Positions 35,766-45,300 of a stretch of 52,772 nucleotides of DNA are shown here, in pieces. Origin of the DNA: a virus; IMG/VR virus record IMGVR_UViG_3300009481_000016, positions 1-52,772 of that record; one strand, given 5' to 3'. The position numbers were made by a program, and so were the translations under genes. The notes below the pieces were generated by a model that was not told the origin of the DNA, made no database searches, and saw only the letters and a list, made by a program, of their open reading frames with translations. Position 1 is the stretch's first letter. The number at the start of each line of letters is the position of its first letter.

Positions 35766-37637
35766 TTAACCGCCCATACCTGCTACAATTATACTTTCTT
35801 GGAATGGCACTAATAGTTTTTGTACTTCGGCTTCTAATTTTTGGTGTTTATTACTTAAATCAACATTTTGTGTTCCTTCGGGGAATAATACAGAATAATC
35901 ATCTGACATAATTATATCCATAACTACCAATTTAGTACAAGCCTCACTGATAGATTTTTCGACATACCGTTCACCATAAATATAAGCCATTCTCAAAGAA
36001 TGGTTCTCAAAGAATGGGTATTCATTGTTGAATAAAATCATGCCATTTTCTTCAATGGACCACCATGATTTTTGCCGTTCTTCATCATTAATATCACACT
36101 TGAAACGAATTTGTAAAATTTCAGCATTTGCGGCATTCGTAATGTTTTGGTCAGAATCAAGAATAGCAATGGCTACATTAGTAGTAAAACTATTCACCAT
36201 ATCAGTTACTATGGTGAAAATATTACCAACTCTTGAGCACAAAGCGACCCTATTAGTTGTACCATCAGACAAATAAACAACACTATGACCATTGACAAAG
36301 GTTGAACCATCTGCCACTACAAATCCTGTTATTGTCGTGACGGTAGCAATTGTAAATGTAGCATTAGCACCACCTGTTGAAACTGTAATTGTGTCTCCTG
36401 TTGTATATCCCGTACCAGCCGCATTAATCGCAAGAACAGTAATGACACCACCCACCTGTGTAACATCTACTGTTAGCCCTGTGCCTGTGCCACCAGTTGT
36501 GGCTACGCCCGTTCCTGTTGAATACCCTGTTCCACCACCCACAAGAGTTATTGTAGCAGGGCTACCAACAAGTTCTGAAACAGTTGAAGAAACTGCCGTG
36601 TGGAGATTTCCAACGTAAGTCAAACCAGTATTGTGTGTCACCGCTATTGTTGCGTTTTGCCCCCCTTCTGTGCTACGCATTGACGATATTTCCACTACAC
36701 CATCACCCGCATCACTATTACCGACCGCCAAAAATTCGTGATGCACATTAAGAGCAGCGGTTGAACTTGTGGGTGTTTCTGATGTTAATGAACCAATAGC
36801 AATAGCCGCTTTGTTAAATTCGGGGTCCAAATTAATTAAAGCGGCTAAATTATCAGCAGTTGATTTATGGTCAAATTCGGCTCGCCAATTGGTACTGGCT
36901 GACCCATCCGTTAAAGTAGCCGTTCCATTAGCACCGGGGCAAAGAATAACACTTTCACCCGATAATAACGTATGGTCACTAACTTTCAACCCAACACGAG
37001 CACAAGCCATCTCCCTGTAATAGTCACCCTGCCATGCACCCATTTTCAAAACCTGTTGAATAGCACCATGCTTAACGAACACAGCACCTACATAATCTGT
37101 ATAGTATCGGCGTCTAAAAGGCTTAAAAGTAGTGAAATTGAGATATTCTTCGGCAACAATACGGGGTCTCCAAGCATGCCTAGTAACAGTATCGATGTAA
37201 TCCTGTCTATTACGAATAAGAGTTTTAACATGACTTTTTTTAATTCCTCGTTCATTACTATTAGTAAATACACTTTGATTTTGCACATAAGCACTGTTGG
37301 CTGTGGTGAAAGACCCACTACCAGTACATACTAGGTATATTTGCCCACTAGAACCTACTGATGCGATAGAAGCAATAGTGTATGTAGTGCCAAGAGCAGT
37401 AACATCATCATAAACTAAAATAGTATCTGCTACCTCAAACCCCCATCTTCGGTAGTTAGCACCCGTGATAGGGAATTTAATGCTACCACCATCAATGACA
37501 CTGTTACCCGCCAATGCTACTGGGTCTGGTAAAGGTAGTTGTAAATATTCAGATACTAATTCAGTTGTGGTATAAATTAAATCATCAGGATAAAGGGGTT
37601 GACTTGGCCTATGACCCGGTGTAAATGTGCGTGGCAT
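35766..37637 (-). CDS. Head-tail connector (adaptor) with inserted beta domains
   Basis: The protein of 623 residues probably joins portal to tail. Near residue 135-170, KKSHVKTLIRNRQDYIDTVT then RHAWRPRIVAEEYLNF follows the pattern of connector/adaptor proteins, and the C-terminal about 120 residues (RMAYIYGERYVEKSISEACT) complete it. Between them are large insertions. One has GGGTGYSTGTGVATTGGTGT and INAAGTGYTTGDTITV repeats (nt about 36290-36580), a beta module common in viral structural proteins. The usual adaptor is about 100-200 residues, so insertions probably decorate the neck. The start follows AGGTGGTTTA. Confidence 0.6.
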   Translation of the reverse strand: MPRTFTPGHRPSQPLYPDDLIYTTTELVSEYLQLPLPDPVALAGNSVIDGGSIKFPITGANYRRWGFEVADTILVYDDVTALGTTYTIASIASVGSSGQIYLVCTGSGSFTTANSAYVQNQSVFTNSNERGIKKSHVKTLIRNRQDYIDTVTRHAWRPRIVAEEYLNFTTFKPFRRRYYTDYVGAVFVKHGAIQQVLKMGAWQGDYYREMACARVGLKVSDHTLLSGESVILCPGANGTATLTDGSASTNWRAEFDHKSTADNLAALINLDPEFNKAAIAIGSLTSETPTSSTAALNVHHEFLAVGNSDAGDGVVEISSMRSTEGGQNATIAVTHNTGLTYVGNLHTAVSSTVSELVGSPATITLVGGGTGYSTGTGVATTGGTGTGLTVDVTQVGGVITVLAINAAGTGYTTGDTITVSTGGANATFTIATVTTITGFVVADGSTFVNGHSVVYLSDGTTNRVALCSRVGNIFTIVTDMVNSFTTNVAIAILDSDQNITNAANAEILQIRFKCDINDEERQKSWWSIEENGMILFNNEYPFFENHSLRMAYIYGERYVEKSISEACTKLVVMDIIMSDDYSVLFPEGTQNVDLSNKHQKLEAEVQKLLVPFQESIIVAGMGG

Positions 37638-37969
37638 TAAACCACCTTCCTACCCACGGAATGGTGACCTAAATTATAATCCATTGGACCAGAACATACT
37701 GCACATTTAGGGGTCCAACAAAAATGCAAAGTGCCGCAACTTAAACATCTAGTACCCGAACCAATATTTTGAATATTTTTTCGCTCGTTGCCTTTGATGC
37801 GGATTCGTTTTGTTGTACTATCTTTCATATTCTCTTTTGAAAACGGGCTTTCAGTTTCCTTTACAGAAGATTTGCGCTTATTGGCAATTTCCGCCATACG
37901 CACTTTACGGCGTTTTTCAATGTCAAGCATTTCGCTTAAATCAATGGTTTCTATTTCCATTTGACCCAT
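37637..37969 (-). CDS. Zinc-binding protein with basic N-terminus
   Basis: The 110-residue protein has five cysteines in the pattern CLSCGTLHFCWTPKCAVC near the C-terminus (about residues 75-92), which suits a zinc finger or ribbon. The N-terminal half is Lys/Arg-rich and helical (LDIEKRRKVRMAEIANKRK). It starts after GAGGTGACAACAC, a strong ribosome binding site, and its stop overlaps the connector start by one base. The family is unknown. Confidence 0.6.
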   Translation of the reverse strand: MGQMEIETIDLSEMLDIEKRRKVRMAEIANKRKSSVKETESPFSKENMKDSTTKRIRIKGNERKNIQNIGSGTRCLSCGTLHFCWTPKCAVCSGPMDYNLGHHSVGRKVV

Positions 37970-37996
37970 GTGTTGTCACCTCGTAAGGCGACAACC

Positions 37997-38359
37997 TCAA
38001 GCCCTGCTGCCAGTAATGATTAATTCCACACTTAGAAGTGAAAGGTCTGTTGTGGCGGCACATTCTACTAATGGGGCTTGTAAGGCATTAGCCGCAATAT
38101 CAGCAGTTGGGGTTTGGTCGTTTAGAGCATTACCACTTTCGTACACCTTTAATGTCTTGTTGGTTGCATCATATCGAATGATGTGACCTGCGCTATCCAT
38201 ACCTGTCACTAGAACTGAATCCGGATTTGCGATATAGGTTGTTGCGTCAAATGCTTCTCCACCTGTTGGATATGATGCGTCAAAAGCCACACTTACGAAT
38301 GCGGTGATTTTACTACCACTTACACTGTTTCTTTTCGTGTTAGTTACTGTCAATGCCAT
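37997..38359 (-). CDS. Small structural protein, probable capsid decoration type
   Basis: The about 120-residue protein has the pattern of small beta proteins found near the capsid gene of marine tailed viruses: VSGSKITAFVSVAFDASYPT, GGEAFDATTYIANPDSVLV and LSVELIITGSRA. Function is inferred from that pattern and from position. The ATG at 38359 has GGAG ten bases upstream; an ATG at 38368 is too close to it. Confidence 0.55.
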   Translation of the reverse strand: MALTVTNTKRNSVSGSKITAFVSVAFDASYPTGGEAFDATTYIANPDSVLVTGMDSAGHIIRYDATNKTLKVYESGNALNDQTPTADIAANALQAPLVECAATTDLSLLSVELIITGSRA

Positions 38360-38404
38360 GTTACTCATTTCTCCGGTTGTCGTTGTTATTTAATAGTGTT
38401 ACCC

Positions 38405-38944
38405 TCAATCATATACTATAACTACGAATAGTGAACCTGTACCAGCGGTCCAAGCACTGGTTGTTGCGACCTTTATTTGCACCGTTCCGCATACCAATCC
38501 AGTCCACGGGGTGGGGTCGTCTAACGCCACACCATTTACCGTACCTCCACCATTAACCACCAAATGATTTGCGTTTGCCGCTGTTCCATCACTGGTAGCA
38601 CCACCTTCACTTGTTTGATAGTGATATGGTAGCCCTGATGTGGATTTAAAATTAAGAGCAGTAATAGCCGTATGATAAGGATAAAGAGCAGGTGAAGTAT
38701 GCCCATCAGTCAAATCTGCTGCAAGTAATTGAAAAGAGCCAGTATTTGTTCCCACCGCAACATCACAACGGGTAGCATCCACATAGATATTGTGAACCTT
38801 ACCATTTAACTGCACATCAGCCGTTGCCGATGTGTTACCTGCCAAATCTGCTTGAGTAAACTCATAAACTAAACGATTTACACGAGTACGAGAACCATAG
38901 CGGCCTTCGCCGTCATTGATGCTGTTTGCGGTTATAGCCATCAT
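38405..38944 (-). CDS. Structural protein of head region, beta-rich
   Basis: The 179-residue protein is rich in Thr, Ala and Gly, begins with short basic segments (YGSRTRVNRLVYEFTQAD), and ends with WTGLVCGTVQIKVAT and SLFVVIVYD strands. A capsid decoration or head completion role is possible from its place between the major capsid and connector genes. The start overlaps the upstream stop (ATGA); two adjacent ATG codons, 38944 and 38941, are both possible after GGTGATGA. No family recognised. Confidence 0.55.
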   Translation of the reverse strand: MMAITANSINDGEGRYGSRTRVNRLVYEFTQADLAGNTSATADVQLNGKVHNIYVDATRCDVAVGTNTGSFQLLAADLTDGHTSPALYPYHTAITALNFKSTSGLPYHYQTSEGGATSDGTAANANHLVVNGGGTVNGVALDDPTPWTGLVCGTVQIKVATTSAWTAGTGSLFVVIVYD

Positions 38945-39360
38945 TCATCACCTTCGGCTGAAAGTGCCTCGGCACGAGCCGTAAGGGATGCTCTTGTGGC
39001 GGTTCGAACTACGGTTTCGCCCCGTTCTCTAAACCATTTCATCATTTCCCCACGGGTCCATTCGGGGTCAAAGAGTATTTCTTCAACTTCTGGTTCCTCT
39101 TCAACCACTGGTTCCTCTTCGATTGGTAGTTCCTCTTCAACCACTTCTGGTTCCTCTTCAATAACATCAAGCATTTCTTTGTTAGATGGTGTTGATTTAA
39201 GACCTTGAACATCCCATTGAGGGAAACCCGGTTCTTTGAATTGTACTGCTAACTCATGTGGTATATCATCTCGTTCCATACCACGAGAAAATCCGTAAGT
39301 GCTACCCTCGTGTTGAAATTCAACATAAGGGCGAGTTCCAATATATTTCACTATTGTCAT
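38941..39360 (-). CDS. Acidic-linker protein with C-terminal HeH/SAP-like motif
   Basis: The 139-residue protein has three parts. A beta N-terminus (VKYIGTRPYVEFQHEGSTY) is followed by a Glu/Pro-rich repeat (EEEPEVVEEELPIEEEP, about 65-95). A C-terminal helical unit, WTRGEMMKWFRERGETVVRT then ATRASLTARAEAL, has the spacing of a HeH/SAP fold. Proteins with such a tail occur among small head-tail genes of tailed viruses. The strong GGAGAGTGAGAAT signal supports the start. Exact role unknown. Confidence 0.55.
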   Translation of the reverse strand: MTIVKYIGTRPYVEFQHEGSTYGFSRGMERDDIPHELAVQFKEPGFPQWDVQGLKSTPSNKEMLDVIEEEPEVVEEELPIEEEPVVEEEPEVEEILFDPEWTRGEMMKWFRERGETVVRTATRASLTARAEALSAEGDE

Positions 39361-39382
39361 ATTCTCACTCTCCTATACCGAC

Positions 39383-39754
39383 TCAACGGTAAAGGATTGT
39401 GAGTCGGTGAGTATCACCAGCAGTGCCAGATGCTACTGTGAATTGCACTTCACCTGATACAATGGTTGGGATGGTTGGTTCCTCAAAGCCACCTGATAGG
39501 TTCTGAATACCGAGAATTGCGTATGCACTTGAACCATTTACACCAGTAATTGTGGTGTCGTCAAAGTTTAGTTTTGTTAGTGTGCTTGCCGAAGTTACAA
39601 TCAAATCCACAATCAATAGATTCAATCCACCTTCTGCTGCGTTGCTACCAATTGGTGATTGAAGCCATGCTGTGCTTGCAGGGTCACTACCTGCCCACAT
39701 TCTGGTATCTAATACTACTGCGCTTGTTCCTTGCGTAATGTTTGCTGTTGCCAT
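39383..39754 (-). CDS. Small beta-rich protein next to the capsid gene, possible decoration protein
   Basis: The 123-residue protein lies directly downstream of the major capsid gene and has a near-perfect ribosome binding site (GGAGATGATG), as does the capsid gene itself, suggesting high expression. Its sequence is beta-rich (LNLLIVDLIVTSASTLTKLN and EVQFTVASGTAGDTHRLTIL). A decoration or cement protein is the most likely role, based on place and expression signal rather than on a recognised family. Confidence 0.55.
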   Translation of the reverse strand: MATANITQGTSAVVLDTRMWAGSDPASTAWLQSPIGSNAAEGGLNLLIVDLIVTSASTLTKLNFDDTTITGVNGSSAYAILGIQNLSGGFEEPTIPTIVSGEVQFTVASGTAGDTHRLTILYR

Positions 39755-39787
39755 TTTTCATCATCTCCTATTTTTAATTCCTCATAT

Positions 39788-40939
39788 TCAACTCAAGTCA
39801 CGAATCTTCCCACTTGCCTTAAAGAAAGTGCAAGCCAATTCTCCCATTGTATGGAATAATCCCATTTGACCTAGACGGTTGATACCGAATGGGTCACCTG
39901 TTTCAATTCCGGACTCGTGGTAAAGTGTAGGTTTTGCTGTTGTGAACCATAGATAATCAGTATCTAGGAAATACATACGACTTGAACCACCGCTTTCCTT
40001 GTGAACATCCTTTGATGGAATGATTGGTACACCGTTGTAGGTTGCTACTACGAATCCACCTTGAAGGCCCGGAACACCCTTTACGCCATTGACGCCGGGT
40101 GTTACACGCTTCATTTCAACGAATCGCTGTTGTGGCTGCAAGAGTTGTTGAATGGTCTCAATGGTATCATATCCAGTAAGGATAACCTTTGGCTGACCAC
40201 CAGCCTCCCATACTTGTCGGAACATTCCATCAAGTGTATTGAGAGTTAATGCTCTTTCTGCGCCTGTTGCACCTGCATCCACCTGTGCGTCATACCATGA
40301 AGCACTACCACTGCTGGCACGAGTTAGGTTGTAGATGTTGTGGTCTGTAAGTGCGCTTACATCACCGAATGCCGCTGTTTCCACGAAAGACGAGGAAGTA
40401 ATGCGGTCAAGTGATTCAAAGTCGTTACCTGCTGGTGTATCAATGTCTGAAAGCAACATTTGGTTAATACCTTCACTGTGTGCCTTTGCCATTTCCATCT
40501 TCATAACTGCTCTTGCATCTCCAAGACCATCATCCTTGTCTGCCAAGAACATTGCTGTTTCTGACAAGTCAAAGGTGTTAGCGACTGTCTTTGGCTTGGT
40601 GCTGACATGAGCAAAGGTTGGCTTGGTTGTTTCTGGTAGTGTTGCATTTTCACCAACACCAGTTAGCGCACCCGGCTTTGCGGTTACGACTCTCCAACCA
40701 CTCTTTTCCCACGGTTTCTTAGGTAGAATGCTAAAAGCATTAAACTCTTGATTAAGTTGGGACCAGACCTTTCGGCCAAAAATTGCTTGGTAAGTTCCTC
40801 CTGTGCTGCTCATCAAAGGCGCATCTGCCTTCAATAAGTCTGTTCCTGAATACGCCCATGCGTTCTGGCCTGTGCCAGCCCCATAGTAAAGGCGTTCCAT
40901 ATCTTCAATTGTACGAATATATCCTGTGCTACCACTCAT
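39788..40939 (-). CDS. Major capsid protein, HK97 fold
   Basis: It forms the head shell. At 383 residues it has the HK97-family pattern: GRKVWSQLNQEFNAFSILPK and GWRVVTAKPG near residues 55-90, TFDLSETAMFLADKDD, a long helix DARAVMKMEMAKAHSEGINQ (E-loop/spine region), QPKVILTGYDTIETI and GVPIIPSKDVHKES (P and A domains). The place directly after protease is canonical. There is no long N-terminal scaffold region; the protease gene carries a coiled coil that may serve instead. GGAGATGATTAA precedes the ATG, one of the best ribosome binding sites of the window. Confidence 0.88.
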   Translation of the reverse strand: MSGSTGYIRTIEDMERLYYGAGTGQNAWAYSGTDLLKADAPLMSSTGGTYQAIFGRKVWSQLNQEFNAFSILPKKPWEKSGWRVVTAKPGALTGVGENATLPETTKPTFAHVSTKPKTVANTFDLSETAMFLADKDDGLGDARAVMKMEMAKAHSEGINQMLLSDIDTPAGNDFESLDRITSSSFVETAAFGDVSALTDHNIYNLTRASSGSASWYDAQVDAGATGAERALTLNTLDGMFRQVWEAGGQPKVILTGYDTIETIQQLLQPQQRFVEMKRVTPGVNGVKGVPGLQGGFVVATYNGVPIIPSKDVHKESGGSSRMYFLDTDYLWFTTAKPTLYHESGIETGDPFGINRLGQMGLFHTMGELACTFFKASGKIRDLS

Positions 40940-40953
40940 TTAATCATCTCCTA

Positions 40954-42282
40954 TTATTCTATGTTCCCCTGCAAGGCTCTTTGGCCTAATTCTTCTAATG
41001 CTTTCCAACCATCGATTCCATTACCTAAAGCGGCAAATTCATCGTGGGTTGGAACTCTTACATCCGATTGTGCTGGAACTGGAACTGCGGATTTTTGTAT
41101 TTCCGCATTATCTGTGCGTAGTGATTCAATTTCAGCCTTTAGTGCTGCAATTTGTGAGCCGTGGTCGTTTTCCTTTTGAATTGCCAACGCCTGTTGGGTT
41201 TCTGCTTCATAGCGGTCATTCCATTCTTTCTCAACAAGTGCCTTTACTGCCTCTTCATCACGAATAGCAGAATAAGCACCGTAACCACGCTCAAGAGATT
41301 GTGGTGAAAGGTCAAGACCTTGCTTGATAACTTGTCGGTTACCTTGTGGTGCAGGGTTTTTCATACCTGCAACTTGCGGTTGCTTGATTACATACTTGTT
41401 AGATTTTGCATTAGGCAACTTTGGTGCAGAAGCGAGTGTTGCATCTTCACCACTACCAATCAAGTCGCCTTGACCACGGTGATTAAAGCCATGTGAACCA
41501 TCAACACCAACCATGTAAGATTTTCCAAGACCAAAGTGGTCTCGTACTGAATTCAAATCAACACCCTGTTCATGTGCAAATTTTTCCAAACTGTCGATGT
41601 AAGCAATTGCCGCTTTCTCATCAACATTCGTCTTTTCCACATGCGTAGTAGTTGGTTGTTCCTCCACTGCATCGTTTTCTTCCAATTTCTTTGTTATACG
41701 TGATAAAGCATCACGCACTTCGCTTAGGGTTTCTGTTCCATTTGTCATATCATCATCATCCATTTTTAGTAGTGTATATTGTGATTCGGGGTTAATACCC
41801 TTTTTGCACAGGGTAATCTCATGTAGTTCCATATCTGTAATTTCACGGTGTGAACCGTGTTCAGGTGTAGTCTTATTAATTCTGAAAAGTGCTTGACCAC
41901 CGATGGAAAATGCTCGTAATTCGCCACTGCGAACCTGTTTTTGCACTTCACGGGCCTTTTCAATGTCATTGCGAATTTTACAAACAACGAATAAACCGTG
42001 GTCGTCAACTTCTGATTTCCAAACTCGCCCTTCACTATCACTATAACTAGGGAGAACTTCACCAACTTGAATCCCACTGTGTGCTAATTGCACATTGCGG
42101 TATGCTTGATTCTCCATGAAGCCATTAAATGCCTTTTTGAGTGCAGATACAGGGATTCTATCTCCCTGCTTATCCACCATATCAACACTAGCATAGCCCG
42201 CTATTACCAAATCTCCATTATTATCTGACTTCAAAATAAAATCAGAACCAACGGCAGACCAAATAGCAGTAGCGGCTGTCAT
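40954..42282 (-). CDS. Prohead protease (HK97 type) fused to scaffold-like coiled coil
   Basis: The 442-residue protein probably matures the capsid and may guide its assembly. Numbered from the ATG at 42282, the catalytic candidates are His68 in NVQLAHSGIQVGEV, Ser126 in LRAFSIGG and Glu155 in LHEITL, the same order and spacing as in HK97 gp4. Residues from about 180 on have a disordered stretch and then a coiled coil (QQALAIQKENDHGSQIAALK). Such a tail is common in scaffolds. ATG 42282 (MTAATAIW) has GAG upstream; the frame is open further to 42393 but this would overlap the upstream gene and starts with an unlikely Cys/His-rich tract. Confidence 0.85.
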   Translation of the reverse strand: MTAATAIWSAVGSDFILKSDNNGDLVIAGYASVDMVDKQGDRIPVSALKKAFNGFMENQAYRNVQLAHSGIQVGEVLPSYSDSEGRVWKSEVDDHGLFVVCKIRNDIEKAREVQKQVRSGELRAFSIGGQALFRINKTTPEHGSHREITDMELHEITLCKKGINPESQYTLLKMDDDDMTNGTETLSEVRDALSRITKKLEENDAVEEQPTTTHVEKTNVDEKAAIAYIDSLEKFAHEQGVDLNSVRDHFGLGKSYMVGVDGSHGFNHRGQGDLIGSGEDATLASAPKLPNAKSNKYVIKQPQVAGMKNPAPQGNRQVIKQGLDLSPQSLERGYGAYSAIRDEEAVKALVEKEWNDRYEAETQQALAIQKENDHGSQIAALKAEIESLRTDNAEIQKSAVPVPAQSDVRVPTHDEFAALGNGIDGWKALEELGQRALQGNIE

Positions 42283-42316
42283 TGTTTCGCTCAATTTTAT
42301 GTTTTTATATTTAATA

Positions 42317-45300
42317 CTACTGTTGAGGGCTTGCCCCTTCAGGTGGCATTGGAGGCATCGGTGGTGGTGTCGGTTCTTCCTTAACAGGCACATTCACTTC
42401 TGCCTCTTCCTTTTCCTCTTGTGGTGTTTTCACAGGAAAACGCAAAGTTGCGTTAGAGCCTTCAATTTCAATCTCACCTTCAATTCCTTCACCCTCTTCA
42501 TCAATTGTTTCTATTTTGATATGTTGTGGTTGTGGTGGCATACTACCATCTTGGGTTCGATATGGGTCAAACATTGGTGTTGCCTCTTCATCGGTTAGTT
42601 GTGTAGGGCCACGAGGCGCAGTAAGCATATCCATCATTCCAGACCACCCTCCACTTTGAACACTTCCAGTTACACGAGCAAGCGGGCTACCCATATTTTC
42701 AATTATTTCATCATCAATTGCTTCATTGACAGACCACAAACCCTCTTCGGTTCGTTCTAAACCATATTCACCACCAAATTCTGTTAGCATTTCTTCTGTA
42801 AGGCCACTTATTTTGGCTTTCAATTCCGCTGGTGTGAGTGATTCATTCATATCTGTCAATAATTTACGGGCATTAATTAGTAAATGTTGAGAATTAGATT
42901 CGTTACCTGCTGTATCTAATAATGCGGCACGAGTAAACACCATACTAGACTTAGTAGTAATAGTAGGTGGATAAAGACCCACTTGTGGTATATCGTACTT
43001 TAACAAATGTGTAGCAACTGGCCCCCACAACCCCACCTGCATTTTAGCATGAATAGCCAGTGGGCTATCTGGTATTATATTTTCAATGTTTAGGATTTCC
43101 CCATTCCAAGAGCCTTTTACTAATAAGGGGGTGGTGTGACCAACATATTCCAATACAATATTACCATTGCGTGATGAAACATTGGGTATTGGGCCATTTA
43201 TTTTAGTTATATCATCACCGTTTGGTGAAAACAATACCCAACGATGGTGTGTTTCTTTACCTTTAATGAAAGCCGAATTAGCATCACGAAGCCATGTTTG
43301 GTTTGTTTCAATAGAATCTATATTTTTTTGTAAGCCATCTCTATCGGTAAATTTACAATCAATAGGCATAGGGAATGAAACACCTTCATCAGTTTCATAC
43401 ATTGTTCGCAATATTTGTAGCCTATCTTCTAATGGTTCCATGTGTATATCATCCCCCTTATGAACCAATAAGTCGATAGCCCTGAAATGTTTATCTTTCA
43501 AAACACCATCAAAAACACAATCACCATCCTGTTTACGAATACTATCACGAACCTCACCGGGTAAACTAATGTCTTTACCTCGTGCGTTATGGGCCTTTAT
43601 GTGACCACCTTGTTTAGTGATGTAAAGGCGTTTACCTTCTGGTTTACTTTGAACCACCCAATCTCCACTAAATCCTTTCAAATCATCCACTGAACTCAAA
43701 TCATATATTGTGTGGGCAGGTTGTACTATTTTTTCAAAGACCCCGGTTGGTTCATAATCATCCGATTTCCATAAGTCACCACTTAAAATTGGTGTATGGC
43801 CCCTCTCATTTGTAGCAAAAAGAGCAGGTATATCATTAATTTTAGGTTGCATTTGATGGTCTATGATGATAGGGTTTACTTTTTTGAGATGATTTTCGTG
43901 AACTGTTCGTTGTAATGTTTCAAATGGTTTGTCTTTTACATCAAATTGTATTCCTTGTTCATCATTATTCCATTTATACGCAAGTGTAGCGGGCATTTTA
44001 TGGCCCCAAGCATCCATATCTCCAGATAAATATACTGGTGGTGTTGTCGCCATAGAATTTGGATGAACTGGCCCAACTGGTACTTCTTGACTAACTAAAC
44101 CGTCACCAACAAACTGTGGTGCAATTGTTTGATGATTTGTATTCCCTCTCATCATCTGATAGTTGGCTGCTTGTGCTAACTGTTGCACATTACCACGAGC
44201 AATCGTATTTGCTCTAACATCAGTTGGGTCTATCGGGGTGAATAAGTTAGAGCCATACTTTTCCATTAGTGGTATTGACATATCTCTCATCATCCTACCT
44301 ATATTTTCATCACTATTTTCATAATGGTCGTTATGATAACTATGATATTCTTCATCTCCTGTGTGTCTTTCAGAACTTGAACCACCACGGGGCCAACCCA
44401 TATCAGTATGGGCGTTTATCACACGACCCAATGGATGAAGAGTAAGTGCTTCTGATGGTAAAATCATCCTACTACCATTACCCTTTATTTCGCTTGGGTG
44501 AACTTGGTGGTGATTCGCCACAGACGACCAAAGACCCCTGCGCCGATTAAGAGAACGCACCCGTGGGTGGTCAGAATCAGATTCCCAACCAGTAGCGATT
44601 GCAGAACGATGTGGGTGGTTCAAAATCCTTTCATCATTTGCGGTTTGAGGGAAAAAGGTTGAACCGCTACTGTGAAAACCATCACCACTATCACTTAATG
44701 GATGTTCTTTATTGTTCACCATCCCCATCAATTCATCACCAAGCCAACCACTAAAAGCCGCTGGATATGATTGTTTCAATACTTCGACCAGCGAACTACC
44801 ATCTCGCCCCACACCCCCTCCATGTTGAAAGGGTTGCCAGTGATGATGTGTATGAGATGGTAATATCTCTTCATTATCATTAATATATGGAGATTTATAA
44901 TGACCCAAACCCGATGGTGGTAATTCTCCCGACACTGGCCCGTGTCTATCAGAAGGTCTTTTCCACCAATTTAATAATGGCATAAATCTTTCAAACCAAT
45001 TGCGCTTTGCCCTCCCCCATGAAATTCCAGTTTCGGGCGCAAAATCATTCATAATTTTTCTAGCATTGCCCTCTTGAGCATTTTCTGTTTGACCTAATTT
45101 TTTCAACATATCCATAAAAGATTCTCTTTGCTCAAAAGAATTCCATTCTAAACCAAATAAATTAGATAGTAAACCCATTTTTTCCCAATCTTGCATTTTA
45201 TACTCTTTATACTCATCATCACCCAAAAAAGAATGCCTACCCTCTCGGTCGTCTTTGTATAATTGATGTTGGGTTTCGTGGGGTCTGCCCATTAATGCTT

